Assembly (NCBI GenBank): GCA_037178855.1
Contig: JASJZC010000001.1
Location: 930,001-994,000 of the forward strand
Reading direction: 5' to 3'
Length of the DNA stretch: 64,000 nt
Source: Oscheius sp. JU75
Lineage: Eukaryota; Nematoda; Chromadorea; Rhabditida; Rhabditidae
Below, in pieces: positions 51,857 to 60,940 of the stretch. Made by a program: the position numbers and the translations under genes. Below the pieces are notes generated by a model, which was given only the letters and a program-made list of their open reading frames with translations, was not told the origin of the DNA and searched no databases. Position 1 is the first letter of the stretch; every line of letters starts with the position of its first letter.

Positions 51857-53388
51857 ATGGGATTTTTGTGGTCTTTGTCGAAGTAAGAGCCATTTCCCCA
51901 AATTCGTTCATAGAAATCGTTTTAAGAGTCGCTCTTCGTGTCGGACTCGTGGCTGGAGCCGTAAAATTGTCCATCGACAACGATGTTTGGTCGCTCAACA
52001 CGACGAAGGTACTTATTTTTTGGCTAAAAAAATTTGTATCGTGTTTAGGGCTCAGATCTATACGCGAAGCTGAAGCAGTACATCCTTCCGGGCACAATCG
52101 TCTACAAGGACAAACTACCGAGCAAGGAGCAAGTAGAGCTTGAGGTCAAGGGAAGCTGGAATAGTGGAGTCAACAAGGTAAGCTCTTACTATTCTATAAT
52201 TACAAGAGTTTCATAACAATTGATCTTCGACCTTTTCTGAATTTTATAGCCTAGCTTTCTACAAATTGTCGAACACCCATAGTGGCAGGATAGCGCAGTG
52301 ACAGGTGGCGCCAGCGCTAATACCAGGGTCCCAAGTACGATCCCCGTCGTGACCCATTCTCTCGGTCGGTTTTCTTTGGAACCTAATGCCCCGTGGTTCT
52401 GACCCCTCAGGAAGCCTCCGCAACGGTCGGCGTCGCAAGACCCCGCAGGCGCTAGGCTCACAAAGCTCTAGAAAGATCTCTGCCGTTAATTCGGATTGAA
52501 ACTCTACTTTACCCTTGCTACAAATCTACGCATAGTCTTCCCTTTGTAAAGTTCGCCGATTTAGTTTCCCTTTATAGCTAGAAAGCTCGTGAAACTGGTA
52601 ACGGCAGTGTAAAAAGAGAAAAAGACGTCTGAGAAAATCACTTTTCTTCGAAGCAATGCTGAGTTTGGAGCGCTTTCTTACCAGCAAGTTTAAATTCTGA
52701 GCCAGCCTATAGTCCATATTTTCTGTTAGTGTTAACGTATTTAGGCATGTACAAACCTACTTGTCACCAAAAAATTACGTGAAACCCCCAAGATTTAGGC
52801 GAGCTGAGCTTCAAACGGCTACTTTTCAGCCAAAGACTCTCCGGCGCTCTGTAAACCATGATTTTTTTGCCCATTTTTGACGTCATGTAACAATTTACAC
52901 ACGCAGAATTCGAAAATAATGTCGGAATAACGAAAAGGAAACTGAAAACACGAAAATTCAATTTTTAATTTAGGAATTAGAAAAACTGGCTTTTGTCTGC
53001 GCGCATATCGTGGCGGGACCCAAATTTTCGTTTTCAAAAAACTTTTAAAGAATTGCCTCACTGCCGCTATTCATTGGAAACAGACTATATCCTCTTCGAT
53101 TAGTTGCAGCAAAGTTCAAAAGCCGAGGGAGGTTTCCCCATGATTCATTGAATTCAGTTGAGCGAGAGAAGGCTCCTGAAACGCGTAGGAAGCATATGTA
53201 GCGTGGTGAAGCTATAGGCACTTGTAAAGAAGTCGTAACTTACCGAAATCAGTTTAGTCGGTTTCTGTACTTTGTCGACCCTAGAATCGAATTTTTTACT
53301 TTCCTTCTGTTTTCAGGTCTTCACCGCCATCGAGCAGGCCCCCTCGAGTCTGAACACCGTCGCCAATCATCTTATCAACAACAAGTAG
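51857..53388 (+). CDS. MIC13: MICOS subunit MIC13/QIL1
   Basis: Four exons, 51857-51882, 51927-52008, 52049-52177 and 53317-53388, give 102 residues, a little shorter than the human protein. The start MGFLWSLSK resembles the VWSL start of MIC13. A single N-terminal membrane segment follows (LRVGLVAGAVKLSI), then NDVWSLNTTKG where the family has a W/L-G-S-K-S pattern. Near the C-terminus LPSKEQVE and GSWNSGVNKVFTAI match the family's conserved WN-G segment. MIC13 bridges the MIC60 and MIC10 subcomplexes at cristae junctions of the mitochondrial inner membrane. The acceptor of exon 2 (TTTTAAG) was chosen because it alone restores the frame. Intron 3 is 1.1 kb and carries a SINE-like element. 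Confidence 0.78.
52262..52460 (+). repeat. SINE-like element in MIC13 intron 3
   Basis: AGGATAGCGCAGTGACAGGT resembles a tRNA A box and CCCAAGTACGATCC a B box about 35 bases on. A GC-rich body follows to GCAGGCGCTAGGCTCACAAA. Base composition differs from the AT-rich intron around it. No second copy was seen in this window. Confidence 0.45.
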
Positions 53389-53460
53389 ATTTTCTCTTTT
53401 CCCCGTACCTCCTCGTTAATTCTGTATAGGTATTTGTATACTACGAGTAAATTTCAGGCC

Positions 53461-56400
53461 CTAGTTTTTATTTCCAACCCTATTCATCCTCCATTTCCCA
53501 GCAGAATTTCTTCCTTTGGACGGGCTGTCAAATGAGACAAAGATGCTCTTTGAACCGAGAACAGCCCGAGCATGTTCTCGCCTCTTCCTGAAAATGGTAT
53601 CATGGCAATCTCCGGAGCCTCGAGGGTACCTGAACAAGTGACGAAGATGCACAATTATTGGCATGAGGGTGGCGTACAGTGGAGCCCAGCCAGTGGTTTC
53701 GAGAGCCGCGGCGAAGGTGACATCGTCGAGATCGACTAGGACCTGGAACTGAAGATATTGGTTTACATGGTTTACAGGAAATTCTTGGTTAATATATAGT
53801 CCCTGTCCCACGTAGAAAGGGTGGAGCGCAGCTCTGAAGGGTAAATGGTTTACGACCTCTACCTCTGTTCTGGAAGAAGACCAGTATCACGTATGTCGAT
53901 AAATTCATAGCGCACCTACTACGGCAGGGGGGTAGATTCTCTGCGACCCAGTTAGATGTGATTGGAGCCTAGCTCTCACAGCAGAGTTTCTACTAGACGT
54001 CCCGGTATGTAGGCACAGCCTCGAGTGTTTCAAACTATATTATTCCTGTAAGAAAATTCCTAAAACCCTCTGCTACTCCCCAATTTTTTCCCCATCATAT
54101 TGTATATAACCAATGTTTGATCCATCTGGACAAATGAATATTCTAATCTAATCTAATCTAATATTTTTCAATGGGGACGTGCAAATATTGGGGGCTGTTG
54201 AGCATAGGCCAATCTACCCGTTTGAATTTGGCTGGCGGGAAAGAAGAACCTATGATTCTGGCTGCCTAGTATACGATTACACCATCAGAATGGTGAAAAT
54301 GTGAAAATTCAAAGATTTGAAAATTCCTCTTTTTTTATTGAGCTCCGAGTCGTCCATTGCAAGGAAACTCCAAGAAGCAAAAACAATAACTTTCTTTCTA
54401 CAATTAAAGCAATCAAAGCAGTAACATGTGTCGCAGACAGACGCCTTTTACCAATTGTAAAGGAAGGATAGAGGGAGAGTTAAATTGAGGCGATGATAGA
54501 GATCATATAACCGATACATTGGTGCAGAAAAAGAATCCCGAGACTATTTCAGTAGTACAAGTCTGGCAGCGGAGCATGCTAGCCCGGATTGAATAACTTT
54601 TCCGTTTCAGTATAGACAAATCCGAAAAGCATCGAGGGGGTATTGAACACATGTTGCTCGGGGCCTAGCCCAGCGCGTTAACCGCGGAGGCTACGCCCCA
54701 GCGATCGGGGCTACAAACAGACGGACAGACACGAGAAATCTTCAAAAACACAAAGTAACCAAATGTTCGAAGGGAATTTTTTAACAGGTGCAGGATGGCA
54801 AAAAAACAAGGAACCAAAGAAGTTGTTAGAGGAAAGTAACAGAGAGGTGAGAGAGATGGTTGGAGATTCAGTTCAGGCAGACACAAACTGAAGCCATTCG
54901 ATTGGTATTGTGAGAGACGGTTAGTGTGGGATGATAGTCATTGGAGCAACCCCTTCAGATTCAGGAGAGGACCACATGCTGCCCAAAGACCATGCTCCTG
55001 GACCCGGCAGTCGGGGTCACGCACGGCCCGCTGCTGCTACTTTTCACTACTAGACCTTGTCTATAATGATATCTTAGTGCTGATCCTTGTATGTTGCTAC
55101 GACAGTCGGCTACACTTGGCACCACTTAGATGGACTACCCCTCAAGGAATTTCGTCTTGGTATAACCGCATGCAATGTACTATAGAGAGTCAATCTTGGT
55201 ATACGTTCAGACTCACCACCGGAATCAGTGATATCCCTCCAGCCGAGAAGGACAATATTACAGCATGGGTATAGAAGACCGGTAGGAGATGGTGACAGAC
55301 TCTTCGATTCTCCTCTATCTGATACCTGGATCCCAAATCCTGAGCCGTTGCTCTCTTCGAGAAATACCAGACCACATGGAACAGGATCAAGGTGCCTATT
55401 TGGGGGAACAGCTGGAACAGTATAACAATCTGGAAAATCTTGAATTGGTAACGAATTTTAGGCTCACTTGCCCTAAACTTTGGAGCATTTTCCACTGTCT
55501 TGGTCACAAAGCCGCTGTAGGATTTAGTTAGATCTACTCCGGGAAGAAGGAGGCCAAGCGGGAAGATTATTGAGAAGATTAACTGAAACTTGAATGTTGA
55601 CATTTTCCGCCCAAACCTACTATCAAAATTATGCAAAATATGGCGAAATTTGGCCGATTAACACGCTCGTAGGACTGGAGATATCGGACAGCCAGAACTC
55701 GTTCGATTGACAGAATGAACATGGTCAGGCTCTGAACTGTACGGTAAGAGATGTTGCTGTATCAATGTCAATGTCACTGTCTCTGTACTAGCCTGCATAT
55801 AGAGGAAGACTTGACAGGGTAACCTGACCGAAAAGGACAGAGAGACAGGGACACGGTAGTCACAGGGATCGTCGTGGTATGAGGACAATCTAAATAGATT
55901 TTATGATATCGTGTTATATAGACTGAGCTTCCAGAATGGGACCCCGAGACGATTTGCTCACTGCAGGACTTAGTTTCCTACCAATAACGGTTTTATATTG
56001 AACAAACATTGCTAGCCATGTCCTTAGACCCTAGTACATGCTCGCTGCAACCTTTCCCACCGTAGGGCAATCGGTTAATACTCCGACTACAAATCAAAAG
56101 ACGTCGGGTTCAATCTCCGCCTCGCACAAAGGTGTTTTGGACCCCCTTCCATTTTTGTCCAATGTGTCGATTTCAGTACTCTACATCAGTAGTCTTATGT
56201 ACCTACCGTATCAAGTCTAAAGTGTGAAGGGTGCTGAAGCCTCCAGCGACCAGGAAGCTGAAGACCAAATGGGTCAAAAAGATGCATTTGGCGTTGACGT
56301 GACCCAGCCATTGAAGTCCCTAAAGTATGTATTTTGTAATTTTCGAAATACACCAATGATAACAGGGAGAGACTATTATTAGGACGATTGACATAGATTG

Positions 56401-56679
56401 AGGGGTGGATGGGGAACTTCGTCAAGATGTTACGCAAGCGCAGTCAAGTGAGAAAAACCTGTGAGAAGGAGTCATCCCACACAGAGAAACAGAGGGAGAG
56501 ACAGAGACACAGAGATAGAGAGAGGCAGAGAGACAGTGAACGTAACTCACATTCTTCTTCAGATTCCAAACAATGAGACACATTCCAGTAAGACAAGTCA
56601 TTATTTTTACCGACAGCAGACACTTCATGTAGAGACTGTTAGATAGAGCTTGAGCAGCCAGACACGGATCGGAGCCCAT
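53461..56679 (-). CDS. seven-transmembrane chemoreceptor, Sra-like
   Basis: Eight exons in phase give 339 residues: 56679-56551, 56416-56354, 56319-56207, 55756-55621, 55582-55472, 55438-55217, 53748-53630, 53587-53461. TM1 (VKIMTCLTGMCLIVWNLKK), TM2-3 (CIFLTHLVFSFLVAGGF; SLTMFILSIERVLAVRY), TM4 (LIFSIIFPLGLLLPGV), TM5 (IVILFQLFPQIGTLILFHVV), the diagnostic loop SRYQIEENRRV, TM6 (VFYTHAVILSFSAGGISLI) and TM7 (WAPLYATLMPIIVHL) follow in order. RYQ-x-EN and IER are hallmarks of nematode Sra-superfamily receptors, which serve chemosensory neurons. One intron has a GC donor (GCAAGT). The 1.5-kb intron 53749-55216 is otherwise empty apart from TAATC repeats. The first ATG could lie in a further upstream exon. 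Confidence 0.85.
56056..56127 (+). repeat. tRNA-like element, ACTACAAATC family
   Basis: GGGCAATCGGTTAATACTCC, GACTACAAATCAAAAGACG and CGGGTTCAATCTCC follow the order seen at 62922-62993. It lies in an intron of the chemoreceptor gene. Confidence 0.55.
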
Positions 56680-57147
56680 TAGAATGAGAGAGGCCACCTT
56701 CAGAAAGGCAGAGAGGCGGGAGGTAGGAGCCGACTACCAGAGCGTGAAGATTCTTGAGAAGAGAGCGAAAACAGCTCTTTGAAATATCAATGACCTCTCA
56801 TTCAGCAGTGATGCTCAAGGGGAAATTGCTAATATCCACGAGTTTTTTTTTTTCGGAACTAGAATAGAATCTTGTCTCTCTTTCTGTCTCACTGTCTCTC
56901 CGTCTATCTGTCTACTTCTCTCCCAGTCGTCATGTCTCCTTGTCTTTCTGTCTTACCGTCTCTCTGTGGGGCTGTCTCTCTGTCATTCTGTTTCTCTGTC
57001 TTTCTATCTCTGTGTCTCTGGGTCTCGTCGTTGACACCCCTCACTGTCCATTCACAATCAGAACAGTGTTGAGAGAAAGTTATATTTACACATGGCCATG
57101 TGATTTCGTAGCTACAGGGATTACATCCGGTCTTCTCCAAATAGACT
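56680..57147. other. intergenic, low-complexity tract
   Basis: 56870-57025 is almost wholly GTCTCT/TGTCTC-type sequence. It opens frames rich in Ser/Leu on one strand and Asp/Arg/Glu on the other, which are not genes. No supported exon. Confidence 0.5.
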
Positions 57148-57267
57148 TTAGACCTGGTTGCGGACCTTGACAGTCTTCTTGACCGCGTTGCGAACCTTCA
57201 CGGTCTTCTTGATGGCATTGCGGACTTTGACAGTCTTGGCGGGAGTGTTGCGGATCTTGACGGTCAT
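57148..57267 (-). CDS. 39-residue basic peptide of four KTVKVRN repeats
   Basis: The ATG lies one base after a TTTCAG acceptor. The frame MTVKIRNTPAKTVKVRNAIK continues with two more copies and ends VRNQV and TAA. The repeated unit is about ten residues, K-T-V-K-V-R-N-A-x-K, alternating Val with Lys/Arg. The DNA repeats are diverged at third positions, so the peptide appears to be held by selection. Net charge is strongly positive; there is no signal peptide or acidic residue. A strong TATA box lies about 90 bp upstream. I do not recognise the family; short lysine-rich nuclear or sperm proteins are possible, but that is inference. Confidence 0.6.
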   Translation of the reverse strand: MTVKIRNTPAKTVKVRNAIKKTVKVRNAVKKTVKVRNQV

Positions 57268-57355
57268 ACTGAAACAGTTCTTTTAGTTGGCTTGCAGCGG
57301 TGGCAGAGAAGAGGTGAGGAGAGATGAGATCGTGAAGATGACTTTCGGCAGAGCT

Positions 57356-57363
57356 CTTTTATA
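57356..57363 (-). promoter_or_regulatory. TATA box of the KTVKVRN peptide gene
   Basis: TATAAAAG on the minus strand, about 90 bp before the ATG, leaving room for a short 5'UTR. Such a consensus box fits a strongly expressed small gene. Confidence 0.55.
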
Positions 57364-57500
57364 CGAGAAATCGGGGGCAGGAAACAGGTTGGACTGAACC
57401 CAATGGACAGTCAGGTGAGCTGAGCTGCACTGAAGAGATACCGTATCTTGTACGACTTTGTGTTCGCATTGGGAGCGACAGATTGCACGTACGAGATCAG

Positions 57501-57576
57501 TGTCTCTGTCTCTGTCTCTGTCTCTGTCTCTGTCTCTGTCTCTGTCTCTGTCTCTGTCTCTGTCTCTGTCTCTGTC
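57501..57576. repeat. perfect (TGTCTC)n microsatellite
   Basis: About twelve uninterrupted copies of a six-base unit. It is the cleanest instance of the sequence that fills many introns and spacers here. It opens an Arg-Asp repeat frame on the minus strand, which is not taken as coding. Confidence 0.9.
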
Positions 57577-57589
57577 ACTCTGTCTCATT

Positions 57590-58803
57590 CCTTCTGATCG
57601 GGTACAAACTCCATGACTGATACTGTGATATCACTCAAATGTTTCGCTGTGCTGAAGGTCACTAACGGTCAGGTGTTGAAAAATAGGCGATTCCGCCGCA
57701 TAAATTCCAATGAGGGACTGAACTTCAGCTTGTCTCTCTCTCTTTCTATACGATTTTCTGTCACTGTCTTTGGATAGTCTGGAAACAACTGTGCATAGTA
57801 CTCTAACTCTCATCAGTTTCGTTGCTTCGTCCTCGCGCAGTTTCACTAAAAGGGCGGCTATTTTGGTCTCAACCAAGACCCTTTTCTTCTAAAGTGCACC
57901 AGAAAAATGGGTCGTCTGCAGCCGCCAATGGTGATCATGATCTGTCTGATTTTCTGTTCGCAATACTCCATCGGACTAACCAATACCTGTTCATGGTCTT
58001 GTGACTGTTTCCGACAATGATAAGTCGCTTCGCAACAGTATCAAAAGAACAGTAGCAAGGAGTCAAAGTCTTGAGATAGAAGGGATAGCAACATTTCTCT
58101 ACTTCTAAAGCGCAATGGTGTCCGTCTGCCCGCCCGTGTGTCACCACGAAACAAAAGCTGGCAAGTCATAGCATGTCAAGATTTTAGTTGACAAGTCAGC
58201 TTTGGGAAAAACTTGGGAACTTAAACTATGAGAGAAGCGGTGAAGCCGCCGGTTTCCAATGCTAAGCCAGTACTAAAGGACGGCTGGTTGTTGGCTAAAC
58301 GACATGACTGTGTAACGGTTGAAGATGTGACCTCAGAAATAAGCAAAAAACGACACGACTGTCTAGTTGCCTAGTCAGTAGTTATGAAAACTAAGGAAAA
58401 TGACATGCCTGCCTAATAGTTGAGTCTGTAGCCACCAGCTTCTTCGGAATACTACACCATTGTCTAACTGTCTAGTCGCTAGTTTAGAAAAATTTGGAAT
58501 ACGACATAAATGTCTAACTGTTGCTTTATTCACAGGATTTACCAACATTCTTTCTTTGTCTTAGTACTTCTGTTAGTACTTCTGTCTCTCTGTCTCCTTG
58601 TCTGTGTTTCGCTGATCTAGTAACAATAATTTATTGGCATGTTAAAATATGTTAAACACGGTGTCAACACAATGTACAACAGAGAAGGGCAGCTTGAGGT
58701 CATTGGTATGCGGGTCTGATATAGGGGTTAGGTAAAATTACGAGGACGGGGAATCTATCTACGGGACTAGATTGACTATTAATCCTGGTGGTATCGGCTT
58801 CGC
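57590..58803. other. intergenic region with a MITE fragment
   Basis: No supported exon. The MITE-like copy lies at 58093-58300. Degenerate repeats of GTCTAACTGTCTAGT/TGTCTAACTGTT type recur between 58300 and 58530. Confidence 0.45.
58093..58300. mobile_element. MITE-like copy, left end and interior
   Basis: TTTCTCTACTTCTAAAGCGC, GTGTCCGTCTGCC, TGTCACCACGA, GACAAGTCAGCTTTG and CCAATGCTAAGCCAG match the order of the element in survivin intron 2 over about 170 bp. The right terminal repeat is missing, so this copy is truncated. Confidence 0.7.
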
Positions 58804-60465
58804 TTAGAAAGAAGGATGGGCATAGGCTCCTCCGGTAGGGGCAGCGGGCTGCTGCTGGTATCCCTGGGCGGGGGCGGGAGCCACAGGCTGCTGGACGGGG
58901 GCCTGCTGAAAACGTGCTGTTTATAGAGGGACAGAGACAGAGAAAAAAGCAGAGACAGACACAGCTACCGTACCTCCTGGGGCTGTTGCTGATATCCTCC
59001 TTGAGCCTGAGCGGGGGCAGCCTCAACTGGTGCTTGAACGGGAGCTTGGGCTTCAGGAGCAGCTTGGGCGTACTGTCCTCCGGCAGCGGCCTGTTGGGGG
59101 ATCTCGGCTTGCTGAGGAGCAGCCTCTACGGGAGCGGGAGCCTGCTGGGGAGCAGCATATCCTCCCTGAGCCTGTTGGGGGGCGGCTTCGACAGGAGCAG
59201 GAGCAGCCTGCTGTTGCTGAGGAGCGGCGTATCCCTGAGGAGCAGCCTCGGGCTGGGGAGCGAACTGCTGAGGAGCGGGAGCTGTCTCCTGAGGAGCGTA
59301 CTGTTGAGGAGCAGGGGCAGCTTCAGGAGCAGGCTGAGGAGCATACTGCTGAGGAGCAGGAGCAGCCTCGGGCTGAGGAGCGAACTGCTGCTGAGGGGCA
59401 GGAGCAGCCTGAGGAGCGAACTGCTGGGGAGCTGGGGCCTGAGGAGCGTATTGAGGGATCTGAGGGGCAGCCTGAGGGAATCCACCGAAGCTGGGGGCAG
59501 CGGGAGCGGCCTGAGCGTAACCTCCAGCGGGAGCTCCGAGGTTCAGAGGCTGACCGGCAGCGGGGCCTCCGAAAGCCTGAGGGGCTTGAGCATATCCACC
59601 GCTAGGAATCTGGGGAGCAGGAGCTTGAGCGTATCCGCCTCCGATGGGTCCGGGAACTTGAGGAGCGACGGCGTAACCACCTCCGATCGGGGCGGGAGGG
59701 GGAGGGGGGGCGGCGTAGCTAAAAAAAAAGTCTTTTAGAAATGTCTTGAATGACCGGGTACCTGGAGCTAGAGCAGGGAGGGACAGCCGGAGGACAGCTG
59801 GGAGCACTCGGGGCACAGCATCCTCCAGAGGATCCGAGTCCTCCGATGCAGGCCATCAGCGGTGAGGCGGAAAGAGTCACGAGCAACACTGTGCGGATCT
59901 GAAAAATACTTAGTTTTAGCCTTCTGAAGACATTCTTCCCCTACTTCATAAAAACAGTCCCGTCACCTAGTCAGCTCGTCTCGTAAAACCCGCGAGCTTC
60001 GCCCCCAAAGGCTCAACCGGTAAGAGTATCGACTACGGTAAGCGCAACCCGGGTTCGATTCCCGGTAAAGCGCAAAAACCTTTTTGGTTCCCAATAAAAC
60101 GGTACCTATGTAGTTTAACGACCCAAATCGATGACAGATCCTAAGGCAAGGTTTTTCTTTGTTCCAAAGGCAAGAAACCAAAAACATCGCAAAACCCGGG
60201 TTGATAGAATTCAAACTCTGTCTCGCTCTTATTTAGACCCACTGTTTAGATGCCAAGTTTTCGTTTTCAAAACTTGACATGTTCTGCAAAGTTGTAGCCC
60301 TTGATCTGCTCTACAACTTTGCAAAACATTAAGCAGCTATAAATTGAAGTCTAGCCATGGAAAAGAGGGGGGTCAAAATGAAGCACTTATGGCAATGGCA
60401 GCCAAATGGAGAACTGTAACGTAGGGGGCAAAGAAGAGAAGAAGGCTGTAAAAGGAACCTACCAT
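58804..60465 (-). CDS. secreted Pro/Gln/Ala-rich repeat protein (cuticle-type)
   Basis: Four exons give 328 residues: 60465-60463 (only the ATG), 59898-59762, 59718-58974 and 58905-58804. After splicing, MIRTVLLVTLSASPLMAC forms a signal peptide. A cysteine cluster follows (CIGGLGSS, GGCCAPSAPSCP, PAVPPCSSSS), then GGGYA/GGYAQAP repeats, then a long tract of AAPAPQQYAPQ and QFAPQPEAAP units, ending AYAHPSF. Many nematode secreted proteins have this CIGG-Cys plus GGYA design; a role in cuticle or other extracellular matrix is inferred. A TATTTAAG lies 49 bp upstream of the ATG. Long open frames on the opposite strand are by-products of the GC-rich repeats. Intron 1 carries a tRNA-like element and a hairpin. 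Confidence 0.8.
60002..60073 (+). repeat. tRNA-like element in intron 1 of the secreted repeat gene
   Basis: AAAGGCTCAACCGGTAAGAG (A box) and CCCGGGTTCGATTCCCGG (a perfect T arm) are present, but the acceptor and anticodon stems do not pair. It runs opposite to the host gene. Confidence 0.55.
60279..60329. repeat. dispersed hairpin element
   Basis: Arms ATGTTCTGCAAAGTTGTAG and CTACAACTTTGCAAAACAT around a loop containing TTGATCTG. Nearly perfect. It lies about 200 bp from a tRNA-like element, as does the copy in UBR1 intron 18. Confidence 0.8.
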
Positions 60466-60513
60466 GTTGAAATATGTTGTGCGAGAGATGAGTGTTGAGC
60501 TGCCCTTGGCGGG

Positions 60514-60521
60514 CTTAAATA
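60514..60521 (-). promoter_or_regulatory. TATA-like box of the secreted repeat gene
   Basis: TATTTAAG on the minus strand 49 bp before the ATG, within a GC-rich proximal region. Confidence 0.45.
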
Positions 60522-60689
60522 CGCCTATCACCTGCTATCCGCAACCGAAGGCACCGCCCACCAATATCGCCGCCGGCGATTCGGAGAAGCGCGGCAAAAA
60601 AGAGACAAGGCCTGACGACGGTCGATACTAACCAGAAGAGACATAGTGATAGTCTGTACGAAATGAGGATGAAAAAGGAGGAAGTTCTC

Positions 60690-60940
60690 TGTCTTTCTGC
60701 ATTACCGTTTCTCCGTCTCTCCGTCCCTTTGTGTATCTCTCCCTCTGTGTCTCTGTCTCCCTGTCCCTCTCACTCTTTGTCTGTCTGTCTCTCTTTCTCT
60801 TTGTCTCTCTGTCTCTCTGACTCTCTGTCTCTTTGTCTCTCTGACTTCCTTACTATCTGTTTCTTTATCTCATTGTCTATTGGTCTCTCTTTCCCGCTGT
60901 CCTTCTGTCTATCTATGTCTCTCTGTTTCTCTTCGGAAGC
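60690..60940. repeat. degenerate GTCTCT low-complexity tract
   Basis: About 250 bp of GTCTCT/CTGTCTCT with scattered changes, the longest such tract in the window. Confidence 0.85.

Noticed and set aside
54134-54162. Possible telomere-like repeat (TCTAA)n
   Set aside because: Only about four copies of CTAAT(C), not the TTAGGC unit of nematode telomeres.
57283-57588. Arg-Asp repeat protein on the minus strand
   Set aside because: Simple translation of the (TGTCTC)n microsatellite.
58914-59738. A 274-codon + strand frame rich in Ser/Gly/Leu, and a 191-codon Glu-rich + frame
   Set aside because: Both are antisense readings of the Pro/Gln/Ala repeats of the secreted gene, which has a signal peptide and in-phase splice sites.
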